From Neocallimastix lanati (nom. inval.) (Eukaryota > Neocallimastigomycota > Neocallimastigomycetes > Neocallimastigales > Neocallimastigaceae), in NCBI GenBank assembly GCA_016946835.1, contig JACVTC010000098.1, positions 15,001-57,500 of the forward strand: 42,500 nucleotides of DNA, read 5' to 3'. A program made the position numbers and the translations under genes. Position 1 is the stretch's first letter. Every line of letters begins with the position of its first letter. Shown here one piece after another: positions 1-11,311 of this stretch. The notes beneath the pieces were generated by a model. That model saw nothing but the letters and a program-made list of their open reading frames with translations. It was not told where the DNA came from and did no database searches.

Positions 1-143
1 TTTTTTTATTTATTAATTTATCATGTATCATTTTATTTTTGAGAATCTTGAATATAATATAATTATTGGTCCATCAACAAAATTTATCCAATCAAATGAA
101 TTAGTAAATGATCCATAAGATTTTAATTTTAAAAAATTGGTAC

Positions 144-153
144 TATTTATAAA
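144..153 (+). promoter_or_regulatory. TATA-like box upstream of the SRP RNA gene
   Basis: The run tatttataaa lies about 25-30 bases before the inferred 5' end of the SRP RNA. That is the expected spacing for a TATA element helping Pol III transcription. The surrounding DNA is so AT-rich that chance matches are common, so position is the only support. Confidence 0.35.
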
Positions 154-175
154 CAAAAGTTTTAACAAACGAAAA

Positions 176-476
176 GCAGTTGGGTATAGTGGTGTATACC
201 TGTAAGCTAAACTTCTGAGCAACAGAATGTAGGACGGTATGAGTTATAAGATTGTGATTAAGGATTTTCTTATGTAGAGAGTCGGTCTTATTCAAGTACT
301 GAGTTAACATTCGTTGAGGGATGTAGGTCCTTTGACAAGGTTATTAACGAAGTGGGCAACGCGTGAGGCTGGTAACAGAGCAGCGAAAACCACACGCTTA
401 GTACGGTGATTGAGATAGCTGGCTTGAGTAAGAACCTTCTTCTGCTTATAATAATAGTTATCGAACGAAATTCTTT
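176..476 (+). ncRNA. Signal recognition particle RNA (7SL / SRP RNA)
   Basis: This is the RNA scaffold of the SRP, which binds signal peptides at the ribosome and docks nascent chains to the ER. It is an island of higher GC with no long reading frame. The 5' Alu domain shows hairpin ggtata/tatacc around gtggtg (184-200), followed by the conserved tgtaagc. A gttg/caac pairing (179-182 with 220-223) would enclose both Alu hairpins. The S domain has a helix-6-like hairpin cctt-tgac-aagg (329-340). Helix 8 (361-396) is closed by gcgtg/cacgc, has a gtaa GNRA tetraloop on a ctg/cag stem, and carries the conserved agcag followed by an A-run, the SRP54-binding core. The 3' strand near 441-462 can partly re-pair with 236-250 as helix 5. 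The length of about 300 nt is normal for eukaryotic 7SL. The exact 5' end is inferred. Confidence 0.9.
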
Positions 477-483
477 TTTTTTT
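474..483 (+). terminator. Pol III T-run terminator of the SRP RNA
   Basis: A run of ten T residues directly follows the 3' strand of SRP helix 5, as expected for Pol III termination. T-runs are common throughout this window, so the call depends on its placement at the RNA end. Confidence 0.6.
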
Positions 484-599
484 AAAATACTTTTTTAAAT
501 TTTTTATTTATTTTTTATTATTAATTTTTTTTTCATTTTTTTCTTTATATTTTTATTATTTTTTTTTATTTTCATTTTTTTTTCTATTTTTCTTTAAAT

Positions 600-651
<52 letters not shown>

Positions 652-1303
652 TATTCTTTATTTAATTTTTTTATTTTTATTAGTTTTTTTTTTATTTTTA
701 TTAGTATTATTTTTTTTATTATTTTTATTAGTATTATTATTATTTTTTTATTTTTATTTTTTTTTTATTTTTTTTTATATTTTATTTTTGGTTATTATTT
801 CTATACATTATTACTTAATATTATTTTGGAGTATGCTTTCAAATAGTTTTATTTCGCAAAACTTCAAAATTTTAATAAATAAATTTATAAATAATTAATT
901 TTAATAATATCAAATTAGTGTCAGAGATTATTATTATTTTTTATTGTTCTTTTAATATTTATTTATTAATTTTTTTTTAAAAAAATAAAAAAATAAAAAT
1001 AAAAATAAAAATAAAAAAATAAAATAAAAAAAAAAAAAAAAAAAAAAAAAAAAGATTCTTTAAAAATAAAATATTTTTGTTAATTGTATATATTTAAAAA
1101 AAAAATATTAATGTATATTCTTGAAATCTATAAAAAGTATTCAAATTAAAAAAAAAAAAAAAACATTTAAAAAATAAAAAGTTTTATATATCTTTAGAAT
1201 AAATATTATATAAATAAAATATTCTTTACATTAATAATAAAAAAAATTAAAAGTTTTATATATCTTTAAGAATAATAACAATAATAATAATAATTACTTT
1301 TTA

Positions 1304-1338
<35 letters not shown>

Positions 1339-1778
1339 ATAAAAGTAAGAGAATAGAATTATACAATTTATAAAACTGAAAATGGAGTAAAGTATCAATG
1401 CTAATTGATAAAGATGATAAAGTCTCATTTAATGAGTGAGTTAGCTCAATTTATTATTTTTTTTTTAACTCTATCAATTAATTGTATTATATCAATTTAA
1501 AAAAAAAAAAAAAAAAATTACTCAAAAGAAAGTTACTAATGATGTAAATTACGGGTAATAGTTGTTGGTTAAATAATCCTTTAATATTACTATATATATA
1601 TATATATATATATAATGGGAACATTTAGACTTAAAAAATTTTTTTTAGAACTCTTTTAAGAAAAATTATTTTAAATATCTATATTTTCATAGTATTGAAT
1701 TGTAACTTATTCAAAAGTTAAAAAGTTTTGAATATAAGCTCATATTAATATATATTAATATATTATTCATTAATTAAT

Positions 1779-1823
<45 letters not shown>

Positions 1824-1834
1824 CGTTTTTATTT
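484..1834. other. AT-rich intergenic region with homopolymers
   Basis: No gene is visible. The stretch holds long T-runs (602-648 and 1779-1823), A-runs (1029-1052, 1304-1335) and a TA dinucleotide repeat near 1591-1613. A slightly more complex segment at 1375-1470 and 1520-1580 has no reading frame or RNA signature that I recognise. Confidence 0.6.
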
Positions 1835-1975
1835 CCAATACGAATATTATATTTATCACAGTTTTATTTCAGGCATCATTAATAAATAAGTTAGATAAAA
1901 TAGGAGAGAGAGGGACATCCTTAATGAACTTCATAGCAAATATCAAATATCAAATTCAAATTCAAAATAAAATAG
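1835..1975 (-). mobile_element. LINE reverse-transcriptase fragment
   Basis: Read on the minus strand, the segment around 1860-1935 encodes a stretch like PLSPILSNLFINDA. This matches the QGCPLSPILFNLFIND motif of LINE reverse transcriptases, just before the catalytic FADD box. The same motif occurs in the larger LINE relic near 9720-9780, and the two DNA segments are clearly related. Only about 45 codons survive, with stops, so it is a dead scrap. It ends against a T-run at its upstream side and a minisatellite at the other. Confidence 0.6.
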
Positions 1976-1978
1976 AAT

Positions 1979-2190
1979 AAAATAGCAAAAATATAAATAT
2001 GAGTACAGGTTGAATAAAATAAAATAGTAGAACTATAAATATGAGTTACAGGTTGAATAAAATATAATAGTAGAAATATAAACGTAAGTACAAGTTAAAT
2101 AAAATAAAATGGTAGAACTATAAATATGAGTTACAGGTTGAATAAAATAAAATGGTAGAACTATAAATGTAAGTACAGGTTGAATAAAAT
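1979..2190. repeat. Minisatellite, five copies of a 42-43 nt unit
   Basis: Five consecutive units begin near 1979, 2021, 2064, 2106 and 2149. Each follows the pattern aaaatagtagaactataaat, then atgagtacaggttgaataaa. The copies differ by a few substitutions (tagtag/tggtag, atgag/gtaag) and a one-base length difference, so this is an aged tandem array. It is followed by an A-run at 2203-2225. Confidence 0.85.
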
Positions 2191-2196
2191 AAAATA

Positions 2197-2227
<31 letters not shown>

Positions 2228-2234
2228 TATTTCA

Positions 2235-2644
2235 ATTCCATGTAATTTCTTTGTTTAATAGGTTATTCTTAATTTTTTGGTTAATGAATCTGCCATCATT
2301 GAGTTAGAACCAATGAGTGTTAATTTAATTTAATTTCATTTCATTTCATTTTTCATAATTTCATCTTGAAACATATTTGTATTTTATATCCATATATTTG
2401 CATCTTTCCCTTTTTTTTAGTTTTCATTTTCAGTTCTATCCTTTCCATGGTTTATTATTTATTCTAATATTAATTCTAATTTTTTTTTTTTTTTTTTAGT
2501 TGAATAGTTCATTTACTAATCTTCTTATCCGTAGAGCTTGTTTGGTACATTCTATCAAGCTTGAGTATTTCGGTTTCTGTGATGGATAAGACTATATTTT
2601 TCTGAGTAAATTGATTTTTCATGATATTGAACTATTTCCTAATA

Positions 2645-2680
<36 letters not shown>

Positions 2681-2856
2681 ATATCCTGAAGTAGGATCTT
2701 CTTTTAATTTCATCACCAGCGAAATTCTACATCACCATAAGCTCTTAAAATTTTTCTTTTCTTTTCTTTTGTAATGAATTGAATAGTCCTTTGCACTTTT
2801 ATGATAATTTTTTAATATTTAAATACCTGCATTCAAATCAGTCTTTGTTGGATTCT

Positions 2857-2901
<45 letters not shown>

Positions 2902-2960
2902 GTAGCTTGATTTACAGTAAATACTGTAACTGGTCTTTTTTTTTTTTTTTTTTATTTTTT
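2235..2960 (-). pseudogene. copia RNase H domain, broken
   Basis: Minus-strand reading gives an RNase H-like remnant: a segment resembling NPTKTDLNAG then DYSIHYKR, an AYGDVEFAGDE box near 2700-2730, TSGYY, then GNSSISWK-like and ECTKQALRIRRL-like segments near 2510-2640, and finally MADSLTKKL at about 2265-2295. These are in the usual order for the copia C-terminus. The A-runs at 2645-2679 and 2860-2897 and several stops break the frame. Confidence 0.75.
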
Positions 2961-3039
2961 TTTTTTTTTTTTCAATATAATCTTTTTTATTAATTTTGTA
3001 GTTTTTATTTGTTTTAATTGTATTTAATTCCGATGATTT

Positions 3040-3985
<946 letters not shown>

Positions 3986-4028
3986 ATTAATATTATTAAC
4001 TCTATTTCTCTTGTGTTTTTCGTTTTTC

Positions 4029-4061
<33 letters not shown>

Positions 4062-4073
4062 CATTTGAATCTG

Positions 4074-5190
4074 TTTTCCTCTCTCTCTCTCTCTCTCTCT
4101 CTCAATAGAAAAAAAAAGATTTATTTAATGTAGATATTCTATCTTTCATTTTTTCTTTCTTCATTTTCTTTATTCAATTAATAATTTTTCCTTTTTCTTT
4201 TTCGATAGTTTTTTTTTTTTTTTTTTTTTTTTTTGCTTTTTTTTCGTTATCAATTTTTTTATCATTTTTTGTTTTACCTGCTTATCGAAAATTTTATTAT
4301 TCCTTTTTTTAAATATTAGATTTAATATTCTTTTCTTTTTTTTTTAATTTTTCTTTTATCTAAAATTTCTAGATCACTAAAACTGTCCTCAGATTCATTT
4401 TTTTTTTCTGAATTATAGTCATTAATTTTTTTTTTTTTTTTTTTTGATTATTTTCATATATTTTATTGTTTTTCCAAATTTAATTTTTTTTCTTTTTCAT
4501 TTATCTTTTCATATTAACCAGATTTTTATGATTGTTTTTCAACTCTATTTTCAATAAATTTTTGATTTCTGGTTTAAAATTTTATAATTATTAAGGTTTT
4601 GATTTTGATAAATTTTTATAATTATTAAGATTTGAAATTTTTAATTTATTCTTAAATTTGAAATTTTTTTATAATTTTTTATTCAAATTTTTATTAATAA
4701 AACTTTGATTTACACTTTTCGTTCAAAAAAATCATTTTTTTGTGATCCTTTATGTTATTATCGTTATTTCTATTAATAATAGCTTTATTTTCATTTACTT
4801 TTATTATTATCATGTAGGGTTTTGGCATGGTTTTTCGTTTGATGGAATTTTTATATTTTCTTCAATATTTGAATTTTTGAGTATTTTCTCTTGCTCTTGA
4901 TTTTCAGACTAATTTTGATTTTCATTAATATAATCTTCATTAATTTTATCTTCATTAATTTTATCTTCATTAATTTTATCTTTATTAATTTTTTTTTTTT
5001 TTTAGCTTTCTGAATTATTATCAAATAGGTTTTCGTTATTGTATTCATCCATTAAATCTATATTATCTTCAAATTTTATTTTATTCTGTTTGTTTTTCAT
5101 TCATTTCAAATTCATTTTGATAAATGGATTGACTAAAATTAATGTTGTAAGTGCTCTTCCTCCTCAATTTGTTTATTTGAAGGATTTGAG
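4074..5190. other. Low-complexity stretch inside the copia relic
   Basis: This is the inter-domain part of the copia element between integrase and RT, now mostly T-rich low-complexity DNA. It holds a CT dinucleotide run at 4078-4103, T-runs (4030-4060, 4209-4233, 4429-4445), and four to five copies of a short taatttta-tcttcat unit at 4925-5000. Minus-strand reading gives K/N/E-rich sequence, which is usual for copia linkers, but no conserved motif. Confidence 0.55.
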
Positions 5191-5199
5191 GAATGAAAA

Positions 5200-6466
5200 A
5201 AGAAAAAAAAATGTGCCAAGTGAACCTAGTGTACTTTCATTCATTAAAGTATACGTCAGGAACCTATAATTATTGATTTTGAAGTAATATCGAGGACACG
5301 ATAAACCAGGAGAGTCGGTTGAATATCCTAAGAAAATAACCTTGGTTTTGTATTATTTTTTAAATTTTCTTTGCTTCTCTCTATTAAGAAAAAAAATATA
5401 CTTCTTTACCTCCAAAAACTTTAAGTTTAGATATATCAATTTTCTTTATTAAAAAAAAAAAAAAAAAAAATACTTCGGGATTTTAAAATTAATTCCTTGA
5501 TGCGGGTTTAAATTGTACAATATTGTAAAGATTTAATAAAATCTTTAATGATTAATTATGTAATAATTAATTAATGTAATAAATTTACATAAATTTATGA
5601 TTTACGTATATTATGAAAATTAATTATAAATCTATGTAAATATTTCAAAAAGGAAAAATTATTATGTAAATAATAATTTTGGATAATAAATTTAATTTAA
5701 ATAATTTATTAAAGTTAGTTAATTTAGTTATTTTATTTAATTTAGTTTAGTTAGTTTATAATTTAAAATTAATTTCGGAATAGTTTTAAATAGTTAAAAT
5801 TAGTTTAAATAGTTTATAAAAATAGTTTTGAATTGTAAATATATAAATATTAGTATTAATAATATATAATTAAATAATAAATAAATAATAAATAAGTTCT
5901 TATTGAATTTAATTATTATTGTAAATAAATTGAAAGTTTATGGAGTTAATTATTGTTTAGTTTTAGTTAATTGTTATTGAATAAAATTATTAATAAATAT
6001 TTTGTTTATAAATAAATAGTAATATATGTAAAAATTAGATAGGAATAATATATTATAATATAATCATGAAAAAATATAAATACATGTAAATTTTATCATT
6101 TAAATCGATATATTTAATTATTGATTATCAACTAGTTAATAACAATAAGAGATTTATTTTTTTTAATTAATAAAAATTATTTGTTTTAAAAAAAAGAGTA
6201 TTTTTATTTCGTGTTATTTTTGATTAAAGGGTCATTTTGTTATTTATAATCTGTTTCTATTAGAAATCATTACAAAAATATTTGCATATTTTAAATTTTA
6301 ATAGCTTCATCCCATAAAATAGAAGATAATTTAGCAGCACTGAGTCATGTTTTTCGCGCAATTATCTAATGTCTGATTTATTATTTCAACACGACCATTT
6401 TGCCATTTTTTGGGGGATTACCTGGTGTAGAATGATCGAATGTAATTCCATTATTTTTAAGATAAT

Positions 6467-6502
<36 letters not shown>

Positions 6503-6570
6503 AGAGTTATTATATTCTTAACCGTTATTAGATCTTACTTCCTTTATATTGTAATTGTAAGTTTAAATGT
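5200..6570 (-). pseudogene. copia integrase, broken and split
   Basis: Minus-strand reading from 6545 down gives VRSNNG-EYNNS, then NYLKNNGITFDHSTPGNPPK with NG following (about 6390-6470). This is the DDE integrase core around the second aspartate and the S-x-P-x-N-G motif. It is followed by INQTLDNCAKN (about 6335-6385). The C-terminal part reappears at 5380-5460 (DISKLKVFGG) and 5290-5350 (KVIFLGYSTDSPG). Between them lies about 730 bases of A/T-rich DNA without any match. The N-terminal half of integrase with the zinc-binding HHCC and first aspartate is absent. Confidence 0.8.
5515..6250. other. AT-rich block interrupting the integrase relic
   Basis: The two flanks read as consecutive parts of the copia integrase, but this 730-base block encodes nothing recognisable. 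It is rich in taaat/aattta words, including short repeats of tagttta-type words at 5715-5830. It could be a nested insertion or simply a faster-decayed or expanded part of the element. Confidence 0.5.
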
Positions 6571-6599
6571 CTTTTTCAACATATAGAAAATGTGAATGA

Positions 6600-6949
6600 A
6601 TATGCAATACCGACTTTATTTAATTCCTCTAAAGAATATAAAATATAAAACTTTTGTTTCTTCACTTAGTTCTAGTTAATTTTGTAATCTTGCCTCGTTA
6701 TTGCATTCTGTAAATCATGAGTTAAGAATAAATCTAAATACAGCTGAAAGTCATCGTTTTCATTTTCTAGCTTCTTAATCTTCATTTCAATTTCGAATAA
6801 TCTGGCTGGGCCTGTTTCTGAATATTTTTTCTTTTTAATTCATTTATCATTAAGTAGGCACTTGTGTAATTATTTAATAAACTTTTTTTATATTCGTCTG
6901 GGCTATGTTCAATATTATATTATAATCCTGAACTGTACTATCATATTTT

Positions 6950-6983
<34 letters not shown>

Positions 6984-7272
6984 TGGGGTTTATATCTTTA
7001 ATCTTCTTTGATATATAATCACCTAATTCTTCAGAATCGAGGAATGATTTAAAGTCTAAATACCATTTGTGAAAGTTTTCATTCATAAATTTATAGATTT
7101 GAATATGAAATTTATTAATTGTATTTGTTTGAATATTTGGAGGTTCCTCCTCAACAAAAGTATTACTCATTGTTGTACTTGATGTATTTTTGTTGTCTTT
7201 GCTGTCTTTGATGAAGTTTTTGAAGAACTCCACCCCCACGTAGTTATTGAATTTTCTAATTTAGTCATTTTA
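6600..7272 (-). pseudogene. copia Gag (UBN2-like), broken
   Basis: A likely start at about 7272 gives MTKLENSITT before a frameshift. A 121-codon open stretch from 7239 contains FHKWYLDFKSFLDSEELGDY, a typical copia Gag/UBN2 N-terminal segment with its conserved tryptophan. An A-run on the coding strand (6954-6980) adds a poly-lysine interruption. A second piece (about 6680-6830) encodes GPARLFEIEMKIKKLENEND, the second half of the UBN2 domain. The CCHC zinc knuckle and protease that should follow are not present. Confidence 0.7.
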
Positions 7273-7275
7273 AAT

Positions 7276-7840
7276 AACCTGACTTCTAATATTTCTTTAC
7301 TTCAATATTTAATGTAATGAATGTTTTATTTTATATTTAATATATTGAATTTTGATATTAACAATTGTTAATGAATTGTTGAGTTATTGAGGCAATAAAA
7401 TAAATAAATCAACACATAATAAAATATAAATATCATTTCTGATTTTAAGTGTTATATTTAACAGAGTATGAAAGACCTTAATACATTTTTAAGAATGTCA
7501 TTACATTTTATTTATAATTATTTTCTATAGTACTCCAATATTATTGGTTACATTTAATGTTACACTGCATTATATTATTGAAAAATTTTTTTTTTTTTTT
7601 TTTTTTTTTTTATAGCCCCAATTATTGTGAACTTTAATTTTTATTATTTAAACTCATTTATTAATTACATGAATATTTTTTATATTATCAAAAAAAGAAA
7701 AAAAAAATAATAATAATAATAAATATTACTTGTCCAATAAGAACATAATAATAATATTTAAAATAGTTATGTGAAATAAAAAAGTAATATTCAAAAAAAA
7801 AAAAAAAAAATAAAATAAAGTGTATAAACGACTTCAGAAA
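7276..7840. other. AT-rich spacer between the copia and LINE relics
   Basis: No gene is seen. The segment from 7276 to about 7415 is where the 5' LTR of the copia element would be expected, since the minus strand reads tgttgattta at 7415-7406, but no second LTR copy was found to confirm it. T- and A-runs occur at 7586-7611 and 7794-7810. Confidence 0.4.
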
Positions 7841-7879
7841 AAAGTTCCTACATAAGGAACCTCACTTCCTTAAGGAATA

Positions 7880-8082
7880 GTGTTTGAATGGACTATCTGA
7901 AAAGAAATTATGGTCTTCTCCTTTAGAGAGGCATTGACCCTTCTAGCCTGTCTTAACTGCATTTTTAGCCTTGACGCTCCTTGGTTAGTTTGCGTTTTGA
8001 CTTTCATTATAGTAATCCTTGTCAAGTACTAGCTCGAGGCATAATTTCTGTAAAGAGAGCAGCAGATCGCACCAAGAATGGT

Positions 8083-8134
<52 letters not shown>

Positions 8135-8922
8135 AATAATCACCAGAAATAATTTGGTTCTTAAACAAAATAATCCCATTCCTTTTTATAATTTATATCA
8201 ATAATGTCTGCATCTCTTTCACCAAGAAGGAAGTATATATAATCGGTACTACGTCACATATATATTTACACACTCATTATTCAGAAAATTACTTAAATTA
8301 ATACGATTTTCAACAAATAAACTATTTACTACTATTTACTACATTATTAGTAATGATACTACTATTTTTCACTATCATTATTATTAGTATTCCTATTGAC
8401 ACTATCACTAATTCTGTTATTATTAACAATATTATTTCTATTGTTATTATTATTAATATTATAGACTTCGTTACTACTATCAGAATCAGAACTTGATTCT
8501 ATAGTATTCATATCTATGATAACAGTGTTTACATTACTATTTGATATTGGACAGTTATTTAGAAATAATATAAAATTTATCATAAAGAACTTCAATATCC
8601 TTAAAATATTTCATTCGAAATTCATGGAAAAGATAGCCTTTAGAAAATCAGTGTTCCAAACGAGGATTACTATTTTTTCTATAACAACAAGGAACACCTT
8701 TCAGGACAGTCTTCTTCAATCATATTGAAAGCTTTGGCAACACGAGCATCGAATTTATATCCACATCTGGCACGAAAATACCTATCGAAAGTCAATGCTA
8801 AATTCAGGATATTTATAATTTAACTTAAGATACTCTCTGGTTTTCTCAAAATTATTATTTTTATAAGTCTTCGCCTTGATTGATTTTCCTGCCATATCTC
8901 CATCCCAATAAAAATTTAAATT

Positions 8923-8963
<41 letters not shown>

Positions 8964-9480
8964 ATGGAAATCTATCCAATTTGTCCGGTTAAAATTTTAC
9001 TTTCTTTATCCCATGCATGACGTCTACAACGCGATATATCTCTAAGTAAATCAGAGAAAATACATTTCCACTCTTTCCATTTCTTAGAAAAAACCTTACT
9101 TGAGCAATCGCACATTTCGCCGAAAGAAGAGGGAAGTTAAGTTCTTTTGAAACACAATAAAGGAAAGTAAAGCTATTCCCATTAAAAAAATCCTTCAATC
9201 CAGTATAATCCTGAATTAACTAGTGTCTGTGAACTTCTAGTTCTTTCTTTATTCGATCCAAGTAGAGGTGCATAATACGAAACTTGCCCAATTTACTATA
9301 ACTGAAAATAGCATTCGTTTATAAGGGATAGGAATATGTGAATTTTTAAGAAATCCTTTTATGGAATAAAGTGCTTTTCTAACTTTATTATTCATTCTCT
9401 GTAGGATCAGTTTCAATTCTAAATCTTTGAAATAGATACACTTTTGTTGGTATAGCAATTCGTTTTAGGTAACTCTTGAC
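7880..9480 (-). pseudogene. LINE post-RT region, broken
   Basis: Several open minus-strand stretches in different frames follow the RT: 9249-9458 (NNKVRKALYSIKGFLKNSHI), 8989-9198, 8782-8979 (WDGDMAGKSIKAKTY), then RCGYKFDARVAKAFNMIEED with CPERC (about 8690-8770), an Asn-rich tail (8362-8595), RSAALFTEIMPRAS (about 8030-8080, after a long poly-lysine-coding A-run) and RLKMQLRQARRVNASLKEK (about 7900-7965). They read like the C-terminal region of one LINE ORF. I recognise no catalytic domain here; a Cys-rich nucleic-acid-binding knuckle is likely around CPERC. Confidence 0.6.
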
Positions 9481-9499
9481 TTGAAAGATAAAAGGTATA

Positions 9500-10450
9500 G
9501 AGTTACTGTTATTTAAGATATCTTGAAACTTCCCCTCGTACTACTAAATTGGCACATTTATTGATACCAAATTGCATTTCATTATTTCTAGCCCATTTAC
9601 TCTCAAATTTTATTAATTTCTTTAGTTGAGATCTTGTTGGAGCATATAACACAATGCCATATGCAAAAAAGACCTTCATAACAACGCTTATGACCAATTG
9701 AGATTCCATATTTATCACAATTATTAAAAATATCATTAATGAACAAGTTAAATAAAATTGGTGAGAGGGGACAACCTTGACGAACTCCTTTCTTAATACT
9801 AAATGATTCCGATAATTGTCTATCAACTCTTACACAGGCCTTGGAAGATTAAGTATAAGTTTTCAATAAAATTGATAGCACTTACCTCTAATACTTAAGT
9901 GATGAATCTTCATTAATACATTATATATGGGAACTGAGTTATACACTTTTTTAAGTCCAAAAAAAGCAAGGTAAGTATCCTTATTTTCAAAATTTTCGCC
10001 TCTGACATATAATTCTTAATGTAGTGCAAAGATTTATACATTCTTCTCGATTACGAAATCCATATTGTTCAGGTCTTATAAATCCTTCATCAATTCCATA
10101 TTTAGAGATTCTATTAGCTATGATTTTTACTAAAAATTTTTAATCCATTATTAATAAGAGAGATGCCATGATGGTTATTACAATCTGATGGATCGCCCTT
10201 TTTATGAATAGAAACTATCGATGCGTTATTCCATGATTTTTGGAAATCACCATTCCAAATACGATTGATTAAGGCTTTATGGCATTTAAAGCTAGATGAA
10301 ATATTACTATAATTATCACTTTATTCTTCTGAATCATATTTACAAGGAATCAAAGCTTTGAAGAATTCCATTGGAATACCATTAGGACTACAAGCCTTAA
10401 AGTTAGGCGTAGATGAAATTGCTTCGCTAATTTCTTCATCGCTAATACCT
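9500..10450 (-). pseudogene. LINE reverse transcriptase, catalytic box lost
   Basis: Minus-strand reading from 10450 gives ISDEEISEAI with SPNGIPMEFFKAL, then NNASIVSIHKKGDPSDC, IANRISKYGIDEG, EQYGFRNREECINL (about 10034-10075), a PLSPILFNLFIND-like segment (about 9720-9780) and FAYGIVLYAP (9638-9667). The last is the FADDIVLYAP catalytic box with both aspartates replaced (codons tat and ggc). After it, an open stretch to 9509 carries RSQLKKLIKFESKWARNNEM, the usual LINE RT thumb sequence. At least three frameshifts separate the pieces, so no product is made. Confidence 0.85.
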
Positions 10451-10920
10451 TGGTTAATATCCCGTTCTTGTTGCCTTGGACTTCCCAAATTCCTAAGTGC
10501 ATCAGAACCGTTCCAGCAATCTTTAGAAAGACTATTACCTGAAAAACCCTACCCTAAGAATTCCATTGACTATATCATATACAAAATAATGCTAAAGCCA
10601 AAGATATAATAGATTCATCACAATGATAATATGTAGAAACTACATAAAATTATTAATTATACAACTCCAATGTTACTACATATCCAGTTTAAAACAATAT
10701 AAAACATCAGGTTCACTTTCTACAGTCTTCCAGAATTCCAATTTTCTCTCTTTGTACTAGAAGCCACTTTAGAAAGGATAACCATCGATTATCATCAGAA
10801 TAACAGAAAACTGCAATTAGTAACACCTGATATAGGCTATTCCTTTTCCATCAACCCTCCATGGACCTGGAAAAACAGTCCATATCATTGGGTTTATCGA
10901 ATAAAGATATTTTACACTTA

Positions 10921-11172
10921 GTAATGTATTATAATGTACAATGTAATTAAACAAACATAACTGTGATATTTAACAATTTTAATATATTATTTTATTTTAA
11001 TAATAAAAGGTAGATTTAAAAAAAGGTCATTATATGAAATTTAAATTAATATTTGATAATATATTTTTTTTTATATAAGTATTATGAATGTTAAATCTTA
11101 ATTACTAAAAATCTTTATTTAACCAAAATATAATATATAATAATAACAAAAAGAGGTATATTGTATTATAAA

Positions 11173-11214
<42 letters not shown>

Positions 11215-11276
11215 TTGCTTTTTCATATAGATAATTTTTATATATAAAGCTTTTTTTATGTCTTATGTAATATACG

Positions 11277-11311
<35 letters not shown>

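Larger units (their letters stand above)
7842..10920 (-). mobile_element. Decayed LINE (non-LTR) retrotransposon
   Basis: This is a minus-strand element about 3 kb long. From upstream (high coordinates) it shows a linker/pre-RT segment, an RT domain (about 9500-10420), a post-RT region and a Cys-rich end. RT motifs include IVSIHKKGDPSDC with GISLIN, IANRISKYG, EQYGFRNREECINL, and the box that should be FADD. The 3' part contains CPERC near 8700 and an asparagine-rich tail. Stops, frameshifts and T-runs (8083-8132, 8926-8962) interrupt it throughout. It is 5'-truncated: I see no convincing apurinic endonuclease domain. A related scrap is at 1835-1975. Confidence 0.85.

Noticed and set aside
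28-222. 64-codon minus-strand open frame containing SYGSFTNSFDWINFVDG
   Set aside because: Its upper part overlaps the SRP RNA. The lower part (28-160) looks mildly protein-like and could be the last exon of a gene, but I recognise no family and no acceptor is compelling.
1375-1470. tRNA box-A-like gagttagctcaa
   Set aside because: No box B (GGTTCGAATCC-like) follows at the right distance and no cloverleaf can be drawn.
5039-5269. 76-codon plus-strand open frame with a hydrophobic start
   Set aside because: The opposite strand is copia integrase/linker sequence, so the frame is a shadow.
7276-7415. Possible copia 5' LTR beginning tgttg on the minus strand
   Set aside because: No matching 3' copy was found near 1850-2230, and no primer-binding site was convincing.
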